Shown in pieces: positions 52,690-62,041 of a stretch of DNA of 64,000 nucleotides. The position numbers and the translations under genes were made by a program. Source of the DNA: Shewanella basaltis (lineage in GTDB: Bacteria; Pseudomonadota; Gammaproteobacteria; Enterobacterales; Shewanellaceae); assembly GCF_023283885.1 (NCBI RefSeq), contig NZ_JAKILA010000020.1, positions 1 through 64,000 on the forward strand, read 5' to 3'. The stretch's first letter is position 1, and each line of letters starts with the position of its first letter. The notes below the pieces were generated by a model. It ran no database searches and was not told the DNA's origin. It saw only the letters and a list, made by a program, of their open reading frames with translations.

Positions 52690-53480
52690 CCGACAGAGAA
52701 TATTTACTTTATTCACGTACTATGTTGCTTAACGATATTGGTGAAGCAGGGCAACTGGCCATTTTAAACAGCAGTGTGGTCATTATTGGCATGGGGGGCT
52801 TGGGGCAATTAGTGGCGCAATATCTTGCTGCGTCAGGTGTCAAACATCTTATTTTGGTTGACCATGATAATGTCGAGCTTTCTAACTTGCCCCGTCAATT
52901 ACTTTATGTGAGCACTGATATTGGTAAAAATAAAGCGTCTGTGGCAAAGCGTACCTTGAGCCGAGTGCATTCTGACATCCATATTTGTGCGATCACGGAG
53001 CCATTTACCGAACATAGCCATCCGCAATTGGCGCAACTTATCACTCATAACACTGTGGTATTTGATTGCACAGACAATATCCCATCCCGTCATAGCATTA
53101 ATGCATTTTGCGTTAACAAACGATTAACCTTGGTCAGCGCCGCTATTAGTGCATATCAAGGCCAATTATTCTGTCTCGATTTTGCTAATCAAGTCGACGG
53201 GGTAAACCATCAAGGTTGTTATCAGTGCTTGTACCCTTTAGATACCGATCTTGCTCAAACGTGCTCACAGCAAGGCGTGTTTGGGCCTGCCGTTGGGGTG
53301 ATGGCGAGTATGCAAGCATTGTTTGGTTTACAACATATTTGCCGCACATTTGACAATTACGGCATATTGCTGCGATTTGATGCGTTATCACTGCACTGGT
53401 ATCGAGCAAAAATGAGCCGTGATCCATTATGTAATGTATGTCAGCAACCTCATTTAAAGGCACAAAACGATGAGATCTAG
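52677..53480 (+). CDS. thiF: ThiS adenylyltransferase ThiF
   Basis: E1-like enzyme that adenylates the C-terminus of ThiS for sulfur loading. GMGGLGQLVAQYLAASGV is the ATP-binding glycine motif, DCTDNIPSR follows, TCSQQGVFGP holds the Cys equivalent to Cys184 of E. coli ThiF, and CYQC plus CNVC form the zinc site. 267 residues. The ATG at 52677, with GGAG upstream, overlaps the end of thiDE by 13 nt; an earlier frame start at 52650 is unlikely. Confidence 0.94.
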
Positions 53481-53697
53481 TCACAATTCAACCACTATCA
53501 ACGTCACAATAAACGGCAAAGCAGAATCCATTTTGAACAATATTACTGTTTCTGAGTTATTAATATTAAAAGAAATACCTCAGCAACATGTTGCTATTGT
53601 GGTTAACGATACTGTGGTGCCTCGTAGTCGTTGGAATAATATTGTTTGCCAACACAACGACAACATCAATGTGTTTTCTGCTGTGGCAGGAGGGTAG
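53470..53697 (+). CDS. thiS: Sulfur carrier protein ThiS
   Basis: 75-residue ubiquitin-fold carrier ending in the essential GlyGly (FSAVAGG), which becomes a thiocarboxylate donating sulfur to the thiazole. It has about nine extra N-terminal residues before the usual ITVTINGK-like start; a later start is not obvious. It overlaps thiF by 11 nt. Confidence 0.93.
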   Translation: MRSSHNSTTINVTINGKAESILNNITVSELLILKEIPQQHVAIVVNDTVVPRSRWNNIVCQHNDNINVFSAVAGG

Positions 53698-53699
53698 CC

Positions 53700-54470
53700 A
53701 TGTTAACTATTTCAGGACATCAATTTACCTCGCGACTCTTTACTGGAACAGGTAAGTTTAGTCATCAAGACATTATGCTTTCAGCCATTGCTAGTTCAAA
53801 ATCAGAACTGGTTACCTTGGCGATGAAGCGCATTGATTTACAAGCGGATCACGATAATTTGTTAGGGCCACTCAATAGTTTAGGCGTCAAGTTATTACCT
53901 AATACCGCAGGAGCGCGAAACGCGAATGAAGCCATATTTGCAGCACATTTAGCCTATGAAATGTTAGGCACTAAATGGATTAAATTAGAAATCCATCCCG
54001 ATCCTAAATATCTTATGCCCGATCCCATAGAAACTTTGCTTGCCGCTAAGCAGCTGTGCCAAGAGGGCTTCATTGTGATGCCTTATGTCCATGCTGATCC
54101 TGTTTTATGTCGACGCCTTGAAGATGTTGGATGTGCTGCAGTGATGCCACTAGGAAGCCCAATTGGCAGTAATCAAGGCTTAGCAACAGAATCGTTTTTA
54201 AAAATAATCATCGAACAAGCACAGGTTCCAGTGGTCATTGACGCCGGGATTGGTACGCCATCACAAGCATGCAAAGCGATGGAGATGGGCGCCGATGCCG
54301 TACTGGTGAACACCGCCATTGCCACTAGTGCCCATCCAGAAAAAATGGCTCAATGCTTTGCACAGGCCGTGCACACGGGTCGACAAGCGTTTGAGGCTGG
54401 GTTGGGTAAAGTGAATCTGCATGCTCAGGCCAGTAGCCCACTGACAGGATTTTTGGAGCAGAGGCGATGA
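53700..54470 (+). CDS. thiG: Thiazole synthase ThiG
   Basis: TIM-barrel enzyme that builds the thiazole ring from dehydroglycine, deoxyxylulose phosphate and ThiS-bound sulfur. [54 protein letters not shown] and [12 protein letters not shown] are the family motifs. 256 residues from the ATG at 53700, 3 bp after the thiS stop with CAGGAGGG upstream. Confidence 0.96.
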   Translation: MLTISGHQFTSRLFTGTGKFSHQDIMLSAIASSKSELVTLAMKRIDLQADHDNLLGPLNSLGVKLLPNTAGARNANEAIFAAHLAYEMLGTKWIKLEIHPDPKYLMPDPIETLLAAKQLCQEGFIVMPYVHADPVLCRRLEDVGCAAVMPLGSPIGSNQGLATESFLKIIIEQAQVPVVIDAGIGTPSQACKAMEMGADAVLVNTAIATSAHPEKMAQCFAQAVHTGRQAFEAGLGKVNLHAQASSPLTGFLEQRR

Positions 54471-55588
54471 AAACATTTGCTGATGAGTTTGCAACGCTTA
54501 ATATCGATGCCATGTCATTACGTATGTATGCAACAACAACTGAAGATGTTGAGCGTGCCTTACTCAATCCGACAGGGGATTTAACTAGCCTAATGGCATT
54601 ATTGTCCCCAGCTGCAATGGCGTATTTAGAGCCAATGGCACAACAAGCTGCGGCGTTAACTCGGCAGCGATTTGGGGCAAATTTAGGCTTATTTATTCCT
54701 TTATATGTATCAAATTTATGTGCAAATGAATGTGATTATTGTGGCTTTAGCATGAGTAACAAGGTAAAGCGCAAAACCCTCAGTCTCGATGAATTAAACC
54801 AAGAAGTCGCAATCATAAAGCAGCGTGGATTTGATTCTGTGTTATTAGTGTCAGGTGAGCATGAAACCAAAGTCGGCCCCAGTTATTTTGAAGCCATCAT
54901 GCCATACATTAAGGCGCAATTTAGTCATGTCGCCATCGAAATACAACCGCTTGAAACCCTTGATTATCAACGCCTGGCCAGGCTCGGCGTCGATGCCGTT
55001 ATGGTTTACCAAGAAACCTATCGATCACATACCTATGCTAAACATCATACTCGAGGCAAAAAACAAGATTTTAATTATCGTTTAACCTCCGCAGATCGTA
55101 TTGCCAATGCTGGCATTGATAAGATTGGATTAGGCGTACTGCTTGGGTTAGATGACTGGCGTATGGATGCACTGTTAATGGCACATCACCTAGATTACCT
55201 AGAAAAAACCTATTGGCGAACCCGATATAGTATTTCTTTGCCAAGATTGCGGCCCTGTACTGGCGGAATCACGCCTAAAGTTGAGCTAAGTGATGCCGGA
55301 TTGGTGCAACTTATTTGTGCTTTTCGGTTGTTTAATCCTCAAGTTGAAATGAGCTTGTCGACACGTGAATTACCTAGCTTACGCGATAATTTATTACCAC
55401 TTGGTATAACACACTTAAGCGCAGGAAGCTCTACTCAACCGGGGGGATACCACAATCCTAAAACGGAATTGGATCAATTTGATATCAATGATGAACGTAC
55501 AGTAGAGCAAGTGGTTTCAGCACTTAAACTTCGCGGGTTTAATCCGTTATGGAAAGATTGGGAGATGGCTTGGATTAACGTGCCATAA
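54467..55588 (+). CDS. thiH: 2-iminoacetate synthase ThiH
   Basis: Radical-SAM tyrosine lyase giving dehydroglycine for ThiG. The CxxxCxxC cluster motif is Cys85, Cys89, Cys92 (CANECDYC). 373 residues. It overlaps thiG by 4 nt and is the last gene of the thi operon. Confidence 0.95.
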   Translation: MKTFADEFATLNIDAMSLRMYATTTEDVERALLNPTGDLTSLMALLSPAAMAYLEPMAQQAAALTRQRFGANLGLFIPLYVSNLCANECDYCGFSMSNKVKRKTLSLDELNQEVAIIKQRGFDSVLLVSGEHETKVGPSYFEAIMPYIKAQFSHVAIEIQPLETLDYQRLARLGVDAVMVYQETYRSHTYAKHHTRGKKQDFNYRLTSADRIANAGIDKIGLGVLLGLDDWRMDALLMAHHLDYLEKTYWRTRYSISLPRLRPCTGGITPKVELSDAGLVQLICAFRLFNPQVEMSLSTRELPSLRDNLLPLGITHLSAGSSTQPGGYHNPKTELDQFDINDERTVEQVVSALKLRGFNPLWKDWEMAWINVP

Positions 55589-55635
55589 CGTTAATTTATC
55601 AACAGTATTTATTGAACAGATAACAGTAACATTGA

Positions 55636-55700
55636 CTAGCGCTGTTTATGGTTTGCTCCAATTTTGGAGTAGACCATATACAGGTCATCATTAGCGCTAG
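55636..55700. other. Structured intergenic element downstream of thiH
   Basis: Outer arms CTAGCGCT (55636-55643) and AGCGCTAG (55693-55700) enclose a hairpin whose 15-nt arms TATGGTTTGCTCCAA (55647-55661) and TTGGAGTAGACCATA (55664-55678) pair throughout, with two G-U wobbles in RNA. It has no T tract and is 47 bp after thiH. The rest of the 55589-55919 gap shows only a ribosome site before the next gene. Confidence 0.6.
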
Positions 55701-55919
55701 CAAAGGGGCGGTAACAACTATAAAGAGATCTTGTTCACAATCGATTTTACTCAAAACCGACCCTCAATGTGTCAGGCATTGTATTAACAAGCTGGGTATT
55801 AGCCGGTGCGTCAGTTGCCGATAAGTTATTGTTGCTTAAAAACTGTACATTTTAACGGCTTTAGGCAATAATAAATTGCCTATATTTTTAAACTTATGAT
55901 CTAATTCAGGAGCAAGATT

Positions 55920-56204
55920 ATGCAAGTTCAATCAGCGTATGCATCAGGAATGCAGGGATTGCAAAATGCACAACAAGGCTTAGCACAAGCTACAACATCT
56001 GTTGCCGCAACGGATCAACAAAAGCCCGCAGTACCAACACAGACTCAAGATACTGTGACCTTAAGTGCGCAAGCTGTGGCACAAAGCGATCAAGCTTCGG
56101 CGCTGATTTCTGCGACAGAATCGCTTAATCAAGCGCAAGCATCTACCAAAGTCATTGAGACTGCTTCTGAGACTCTTGGTAGCCTGATTGATATTGAAGT
56201 GTAA
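55920..56204 (+). CDS. Small Gln/Ala-rich protein, partner of the SprA-like gene
   Basis: 94 residues, no Cys, no signal peptide. Gln/Ala/Ser/Thr-rich and probably helical, ending in STKVIETASETLGSLIDIEV. The N-terminal GMQGLQNAQQGLAQA and this C-terminal end recall the terminal coiled-coil segments of flagellar rod and hook proteins and small gammaproteobacterial proteins of that look; this is resemblance only. A good ribosome site (CAGGAGCAAG) precedes the ATG. The HExxH gene begins 2 bp after its stop, so the two form one unit. Confidence 0.7.
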   Translation: MQVQSAYASGMQGLQNAQQGLAQATTSVAATDQQKPAVPTQTQDTVTLSAQAVAQSDQASALISATESLNQAQASTKVIETASETLGSLIDIEV

Positions 56205-56206
56205 AC

Positions 56207-57592
56207 ATGGATGCGGTTTTCCGCTCAGCAACCATGTCCACGATGAGTTCTGCTATGACTCAACGCGGAAGTGTTCTCACTTCCGCAAATCTGGCTTCCA
56301 TAACGCCTACTTCCACAACTCTCGCTGCAATAAATAGTCCCAATCAAGGTTCTACGCCTCGAATTGCCTTGACGCTGCCGGCTCAGTTAACAAGTAACCA
56401 GCAATCCACAGCCCATTTTAACCTACCAGTGCAAGCAACGGAGTTAACAGTTGCTGAGCAGGATGTGGTTGCAAGCCCGGTTACTTCTACTCAGACGGGC
56501 ACCGCAAGCTACAGTTTAAAACGTGGTCCGCTATCAATTTCTGCGGTATTGCAACAAACACCACCTTCGATTGCGACTAACGAGTCAAGCAGTGATACAA
56601 GTGGCTTAAATATTTCAACAAACAATGAGCACTCGCACATTGCTCCTTATTTATCAGAACAAAATCAAGCATCAGGATCAGGAGCTTCTGCAGCCGATGC
56701 ATCTGCTCAGTCTGGTTCACCTATCGCACAACCTTTAACACCTGTTGAAGATACCTACGATCCATTTGCAGCATTAGAGCGTGACCCTGTGTCTGGTACA
56801 GGCCAATCGATAACAGAGCAAACGGACCACAAAGACGCTGGGCAAAATGATGCAGATGACGAGCAACAACAAGTAGATAAACAGATTGAGCAAAAACAGC
56901 AACAAATAGAGCTGGCTGAAGCTCAGCAAATTGCTGAATTAGCTAAGCGCGACATTGAAGTAAAAAACCACGAACAAGCGCATGCGGCTGTTGGCGGGAG
57001 TCTTGCACAAAGCCCACGTTATGAATATGAAAAAGGCCCAGATGGAAGGCGTTATGCCGTTGAAGGTGAAGTCAGTATTGATGTGTCGATTGTGTCTGGC
57101 GATCCCCAAGCAACTATCAATAAAATGCAGAAAGTGTATGCCGCGGCAATGGCGCCGGTACAACCTTCTATGGCTGATATCCGTGTTGCCGCTCAAGCGT
57201 TGCAAAATATTAATGAAGCCAAACAAGCCTTAACAGTACAACGTCAGCAGTCAATCATTAGCACTGAAGATAATGAACAATTGATTGCCTTAGGTAACCT
57301 ATTTCAAGACACAGATAGCAGCGACCCATTATCACCGTTTATGAAAGATCCATCAGCATCTGAACACAATCAACTCGACGCCGCAGTGGTTACTGCTAGC
57401 CAATCGACACTGAGGGCAAACGATAGTGCAAATACGTCATTAAATGACACTAACCGCGCAGCGCTTAACTCAAACACTAGGTCATCTGTTAACCAAGATG
57501 AACGCCCTCCAATCCGTTACAACCCTTACCAAGCAACGCTTAATCGCAGTAGCAATCCGTCAGCGCTTCATGGAGTTGAGCTCTACGTGTAA
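56207..57592 (+). CDS. SprA-like putative metalloprotease
   Basis: 461 residues. A long low-complexity N-terminus (Ser/Thr/Gln/Ala, about residues 1-200), a Gln-rich coiled-coil (DEQQQVDKQIEQKQQQIELA), then the conserved block with HEQAH (HExxH zinc motif, about residues 256-260), QSPRYEYEKGPDGRRYAVEGE and GDPQATINKMQ, and a disordered tail. The conserved block fits the SprA-related / CJM1_0395 putative metalloprotease family. No signal peptide. Substrate and function unknown; pairing with the 94-residue protein is probably functional. Confidence 0.78.
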   Translation: MDAVFRSATMSTMSSAMTQRGSVLTSANLASITPTSTTLAAINSPNQGSTPRIALTLPAQLTSNQQSTAHFNLPVQATELTVAEQDVVASPVTSTQTGTASYSLKRGPLSISAVLQQTPPSIATNESSSDTSGLNISTNNEHSHIAPYLSEQNQASGSGASAADASAQSGSPIAQPLTPVEDTYDPFAALERDPVSGTGQSITEQTDHKDAGQNDADDEQQQVDKQIEQKQQQIELAEAQQIAELAKRDIEVKNHEQAHAAVGGSLAQSPRYEYEKGPDGRRYAVEGEVSIDVSIVSGDPQATINKMQKVYAAAMAPVQPSMADIRVAAQALQNINEAKQALTVQRQQSIISTEDNEQLIALGNLFQDTDSSDPLSPFMKDPSASEHNQLDAAVVTASQSTLRANDSANTSLNDTNRAALNSNTRSSVNQDERPPIRYNPYQATLNRSSNPSALHGVELYV

Positions 57593-57600
57593 CAGAATTA

Positions 57601-58065
57601 ATACCATTGCGTGTTAGTAAGTGATCTCTTTGCGAGAATTTAAAAGGGCTTAAACAAGGCGAATGACTGAATGAATAGTTATTCTCTTTCGAAGTCATGC
57701 AACGCAGTGTAAGCCCTTTTAAAACTCGCCACAAAGGAATGCCCCAGTCGGTTTTGCTTTACGTTCTCGCTATTTGAAAGGGAACAACCATTACTACATA
57801 ACCTGAGCTCGGGATAAGGGATAAACTTATGCTATTTAAAATCAACATGTTACCCCTTCTCACTTTCAAGCTTGTCATTTGTTCTGCTAACAAGGCGAAT
57901 TGACGTGTCAATAGCTAGCCTATTGTAAGTCGATTCAACGCAGTGAGCAGGGCAAAGGACTGTTTGAAAGGCATTTATTATCCCGAGCTCAGGTTACATA
58001 GCGACGCCTTAATCAAAAACCGCTGGACGCATTCACAGTGGTCACTTATTAATGCGCAATGGTAT
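57601..58065. repeat. Second repeat family, split by MITE copy E
   Basis: ATACCATTGCGTGTTAGTAAGTGA at the left end (57601-57624, written 24 nt only by position and key bases: ATACCATTGCG, then TTAGTAAGTGA) is matched by its near-complement at 58042-58065. Inside are inverted arms at 57632-57652 and 57710-57729 and a 57-nt core at 57653-57709. Removing copy E and one of its target repeats restores a continuous element of about 265 bp. No ORF. Confidence 0.75.
57800..57995 (+). repeat. MITE-like 196-bp repeat, copy E (nested)
   Basis: Complete copy with exact 18-bp inverted ends, flanked by ACAT at 57796-57799 and 57996-57999. Hairpin core at 57889-57945. It is inserted inside the second repeat family, so it arrived later. 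Confidence 0.94.
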
Positions 58066-58132
58066 AACACCTAAAACCACGAATTCTGCTTTCTACTCAC
58101 AGTCATATTGGCGCTAATGCATTAATGCAGGG

Positions 58133-59026
58133 TTAGATAGGCAGTTTGTGTTGCTGCAAAATGAGATTTTCAAGTAATTTTGACGCAGGACCCTGTTGAT
58201 CGCGATTGGGTACGACTAAATTTAAAATGGCTTTACGTTGTGAGCAACCTCGAAGTTGTAAGCGGGTTAATTGATTGCTGCTCAGCTCTTGCTGCACGAT
58301 AAAGCTAGGTATCCAGCAAAAACCAATATTTTTAGCCAAAATGGCTTTTGCTTCATGGAAATTCGAAACCGTCCACCTTTGTTCAGCCTTTAGCCAGCCA
58401 TAATCAGTTGTCGATTTAACCCCAGTATCTTTGATAACAATTTGTAGATGCTGAGCAAGTTGTTTGTCATCTTCAATATAGTCGAGTTGAGCTAGTGGGT
58501 GGTCTGGGTGACACACTAGTTCGAATACCGATTCACATAATGGTTCAGCAATATGTCCTTTAGGGGGCGTTGCACAAATGGCGATATCTACCTGGTTATT
58601 TAAAATGAGTTCATGAGTGCCTGTGATCACTGAGTCGAGAATCGTGACTCGAGTACCACGGCTTTGAGGTAAAAATGAATTAAGGGCCTCAATAAGTGTA
58701 TCAATTGGATAAATGATTTCACGTGCGATAGTTAAATTAGGCTCCCAACCTTGGCCTAAATTTGTCGCCAGTTGTTCAAGTTCATCTACAGACTGAGTCA
58801 GATGTCTTGAGCGGCGTAACAGTACTTCACCTTGTTCTGTAAGATAGGCTTTACGACCTTTGACCTCTAATAAATTGATACCCAACTGGTGCTGTAATTT
58901 TGCCACAGCATGATTAAGCGATGATTGGCTTTTATTGAGCTGTTCAGCGGCTTGTGCATAACCGCCAAAATCAACCACCGCTTGCACTATTCGCCATTGT
59001 TCTAGTGTTGATTTTGCTCGACTCAT
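58133..59026 (-). CDS. LysR-family transcriptional regulator
   Basis: 297 residues: N-terminal winged helix (VDFGGYAQAAEQLNKSQSSL, then HAVAKLQHQLG) and a type 2 periplasmic-binding-like effector domain. Neither target nor inducer can be told; neighbours on both sides are unrelated (a repeat, and the terminator of the next operon). Confidence 0.88.
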   Translation of the reverse strand: MSRAKSTLEQWRIVQAVVDFGGYAQAAEQLNKSQSSLNHAVAKLQHQLGINLLEVKGRKAYLTEQGEVLLRRSRHLTQSVDELEQLATNLGQGWEPNLTIAREIIYPIDTLIEALNSFLPQSRGTRVTILDSVITGTHELILNNQVDIAICATPPKGHIAEPLCESVFELVCHPDHPLAQLDYIEDDKQLAQHLQIVIKDTGVKSTTDYGWLKAEQRWTVSNFHEAKAILAKNIGFCWIPSFIVQQELSSNQLTRLQLRGCSQRKAILNLVVPNRDQQGPASKLLENLILQQHKLPI

Positions 59027-59072
59027 TGAGGCATCCTAGTGAAGTAATAGAATCCATATTTTGACATATAAA

Positions 59073-59099
59073 AAAGGCAAATGCAGTGCATTTGCCTTT
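59073..59099 (-). terminator. Terminator of the minus-strand operon 59173-64000
   Basis: AAAGGCAAATGCA and TGCATTTGCCTTT are 13-bp arms around one base; on the minus strand a T run follows (CCTTTTTTTATATG). Confidence 0.8.
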
Positions 59100-59172
59100 G
59101 ATTAACGCATTCTCTGTGGTTAACGTTTAACTAAATATTACAGTTTAATGCCGTTTGTCTTGTATTGATAAA

Positions 59173-60303
59173 TCATTGGCTACTCTTGTTAGCCGCAGTT
59201 GATTTAGGTGTAACAAGTTTTGGAAGGTAGCGTTTAGTGCTGGTAATGTCGTTTAAATACGGCCCTTTATGTAATGTCTCTGGCCACTTGAGTAACATCA
59301 TTGCTAACACATTTCGATGCTCACCAGAAGATAAGTGTGCTTCGCCTTTAGGTGATGGGATCATCTTAAGCTGTGGATGATAAGCGGCAATAACGTGTTT
59401 TTTGACTTTATCCACCACAGGGTTGTTGGCATTACCAGTGATTAAAAAACTGATCCCCACTTCGGTAATGATATCTTCTGTGGTGTCTTTTAAAATGCGA
59501 TCAATATTGTTTTCAAAATAAGTCAAAATCCATTGGTATTCTTTTGCGTCAACGGGCTGTTGGTAGTATCCACTGGCTGCAAAAATAAAATGTGTCATGC
59601 CATATATTTTATTTTTGTATTGGCTTTTATCTAATTTAGCGTCCTCGCTATCAGGATAGGTTTTGATGAATGCTTGTTTATATGCAGAGTAATAGTCGCC
59701 CACACCCATTTGTTTAGCCCAAAAAACATAATTTATTAGTTGTGCTGCCCAGGATTTAATCATCTTTTTGTCTGTTAATGCTGGTGCTAAATTGGCATTT
59801 TTAAGGGTGTTTATCATGACATCATGGCATGGCCCTTTAAAACCAAATTCATCAACACGACTTGCGTAACGCAGTAAAATGTCAGTATAAAACATAAATT
59901 CAGGGTAGGGTGCAATGGCTGATTTGCGTGCGTTACCGCGTATACCAGGTTTAATTTTAGCCACTTCCTTTTGGGATTCGGCTTTGCTAAAACCGGGCTT
60001 GTCTAACTGACAATTATAATAAGCCTGTTGTTCAGCAATGGTTAATAAGTCTATCAATGCTCCATTGGCATATTTATCTTCGCCGGTCATACGATATTGC
60101 CTAATGGCATAATGACCTTGCACTCTGGGTGGTAAGGAAAAAAGGTTGGATTCTAGGGTTGATTTAATCCCTTGATATACCTGATCTGCAGTCAAATTGT
60201 GCGAAAGCGTTTCAACAGACTCTTTGGCAAAGGCCACGCTACCGAATAAGCTCGCTGACAGTAACAGATACGAGATTACATTACTCTTGCGGTGTTTCAG
60301 CAT
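59173..60303 (-). CDS. DUF3541 family exported protein
   Basis: 376 residues from the Met at 60303 (the frame opens at 60396), with a signal peptide (VISYLLLSASLFGSVAFA). I believe it is the DUF3541 family; no function known. The mature part is alpha-helical looking, with RVQGHYAIRQYRMTGEDKYA and GMTHFIFAASGYYQQP. Two Cys (YYNCQLD, GPCHDV) could form a disulfide. Its start overlaps the end of the M3-like gene by 23 nt, so it is coupled to the operon. Confidence 0.65.
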   Translation of the reverse strand: MLKHRKSNVISYLLLSASLFGSVAFAKESVETLSHNLTADQVYQGIKSTLESNLFSLPPRVQGHYAIRQYRMTGEDKYANGALIDLLTIAEQQAYYNCQLDKPGFSKAESQKEVAKIKPGIRGNARKSAIAPYPEFMFYTDILLRYASRVDEFGFKGPCHDVMINTLKNANLAPALTDKKMIKSWAAQLINYVFWAKQMGVGDYYSAYKQAFIKTYPDSEDAKLDKSQYKNKIYGMTHFIFAASGYYQQPVDAKEYQWILTYFENNIDRILKDTTEDIITEVGISFLITGNANNPVVDKVKKHVIAAYHPQLKMIPSPKGEAHLSSGEHRNVLAMMLLKWPETLHKGPYLNDITSTKRYLPKLVTPKSTAANKSSQ

Positions 60304-62041
60304 GGTTAAATCTCCTAATGAGTGAATATGGGTCAATGGGCGGGCCAATGAGTTGTTCAAGTTGGTTGTTAAATGATAATTGGGATTCATTAACAATTAA
60401 TAAATCGAAAATATCTTGTGCAGAATAGGCAACGGGAGCCTGTGTCATAATCAGCTGTGCAATTGCCTGATGCCATAGTGGAAGATAAAGGCTAATTCCT
60501 TTATTAGCAATAGCTTGGTAGCTATATATTGCATCGGTGGCATGTGGCCAAGGTCGGCCAAAACTTTGCTCAAATGCAGCAGATAAATCCTTGTCAGCTT
60601 TCAACCAATCTTCATGAGTTAAACTGGCTGAGTATTGATAAAACATCAACGACGCTTTACTTCTAAACACATTCATTTGAGTTTGATACGCTTGCGTAAG
60701 CTGTTCGCGTTCAGACATTGGAGCAAATGGTTCTGATTGACTTAAAAAATGGCTTAGCCAGAGACTGGCTACCGCGTGACGTTGAAGATTTTGCGTTTTA
60801 CGGTTAAGTAAATAAAATTGCCCACTTTGAGCCAACGAGACAATGGCATGGCTTAATTCATTGATTAATTGCAGTTGCTGAGATTGCGTCGTTAATTGGT
60901 CAGGAAAGCTTAAAGCATATTGACCAAACTGATGGCCAATCACCGTTTGTTTAATGAGTTGTCCGTTTACCTTAAATGGCGAGGGTTGCTGTGTTTGTGG
61001 GTAAGTGTAAATCTCACCGAGTACACGCTGTTGATGCATTATTCTGATTATTTGAACTTGAGTTTGACCCGCTTGTGCTGGTGGATGATGTTCAAGCCTA
61101 TCGGGGGGGATGCTCTGAGCTATGATCCCAAACTCGGTTAACTTTGATAGCAGTAAGAGTAAATAATCGTGGGCTGAAATGGGTTTTATGGCTGAGGCTT
61201 TTTGAGTGTGAGATAACGCCTGAGCCATATTCCATGGCGCGACAGTCAGTTGTTTGGTTTGAGAGTCTAAAAACATGTTCAACATTGCTGGGCTGAGATC
61301 ATAGGGAGCTAACATCAACTGGGCAGCATTTTGATAGCCCTGAGCTTGAGCCTGTTGCTGATTTAATTCATGTATAAAGGATATAGCAGACTGTATTTTT
61401 GATTTTGCTCGTGTTTGATAAGCAAACCATGCTTGTTTGCGACACTCTTCGTTTGGTTGAACAAGCAAATATTTAGCGATACGTATATCAATATTGGGTT
61501 GTTCTTGTTGGGTGTTGCTGCCTGAAGGAACGGTGATTTTGCATTGCTCGTCATTAAACTGCATCGTTAATTGACGCTCTGCTAAAGCTTGAGTTACGGC
61601 AGCCTGTGCACTGTGCAGTTTAGATTTTGCGGTTAACTCCCACTGTGATTCTTGCAGGTGAATTAACTGCTCAGCGAGTGGCTGATAGGGCGTTGTTTGC
61701 AATGAATCGATAAGCTGTTTGGTTGTTTTGGCGTTGAGTAACTCATACAGTTCATCTGCTAAATGCAGTTGGCACCAGAGTAAACCTTGTTTACTGAGAG
61801 TATCGGTTGCAAAAGGCCGATAATATTGAACCCGATCGTTAATATTATTTAACGCGAGTGTTTGCAGTTCAAATTCTGTTGCTTTTTGATTGGCTGTTAG
61901 GGTGCTATCAGAGTCGAGCGCGGTTAAATCAAGTTGATATAACAGACACTGTTCAACAAATAAGGCTAAAGGATTGGCCACAGCATGTGCTGTGGCCAAT
62001 AAACTAAAACTTAGGATTACTAGAGAAATGCTTTTTAGCAT
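60281..62041 (-). CDS. M3-peptidase-like protein lacking the zinc site (pseudoenzyme)
   Basis: 586 residues from the Met at 62041, with a signal peptide (SISLVILSFSLLATAHA). The order of segments follows M3 oligopeptidases: ECRKQAWFAYQTRAKSK (like RExxxxAYxTRAS), AQAQGYQNAAQLML (like the LLGFxNYAE segment), APWNMAQAL, LGEIYTYPQ, then LQLINELSHAIVSLAQ where M3 enzymes have HExxH; here it is Asn-Glu-Leu-Ser-His (residues 394-398). The expected third ligand Glu is also absent. So it is probably a periplasmic non-catalytic binding protein. It overlaps the ATP-grasp gene by 38 nt. The family assignment is by eye. Confidence 0.6.
   Translation of the reverse strand: MLKSISLVILSFSLLATAHAVANPLALFVEQCLLYQLDLTALDSDSTLTANQKATEFELQTLALNNINDRVQYYRPFATDTLSKQGLLWCQLHLADELYELLNAKTTKQLIDSLQTTPYQPLAEQLIHLQESQWELTAKSKLHSAQAAVTQALAERQLTMQFNDEQCKITVPSGSNTQQEQPNIDIRIAKYLLVQPNEECRKQAWFAYQTRAKSKIQSAISFIHELNQQQAQAQGYQNAAQLMLAPYDLSPAMLNMFLDSQTKQLTVAPWNMAQALSHTQKASAIKPISAHDYLLLLLSKLTEFGIIAQSIPPDRLEHHPPAQAGQTQVQIIRIMHQQRVLGEIYTYPQTQQPSPFKVNGQLIKQTVIGHQFGQYALSFPDQLTTQSQQLQLINELSHAIVSLAQSGQFYLLNRKTQNLQRHAVASLWLSHFLSQSEPFAPMSEREQLTQAYQTQMNVFRSKASLMFYQYSASLTHEDWLKADKDLSAAFEQSFGRPWPHATDAIYSYQAIANKGISLYLPLWHQAIAQLIMTQAPVAYSAQDIFDLLIVNESQLSFNNQLEQLIGPPIDPYSLIRRFNHAETPQE

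Noticed and set aside
57601..58065. CRISPR-like or tandem-repeat array
   Set aside because: The repeated segments are inverted ends and hairpin arms of two nested elements, not regularly spaced direct repeats.
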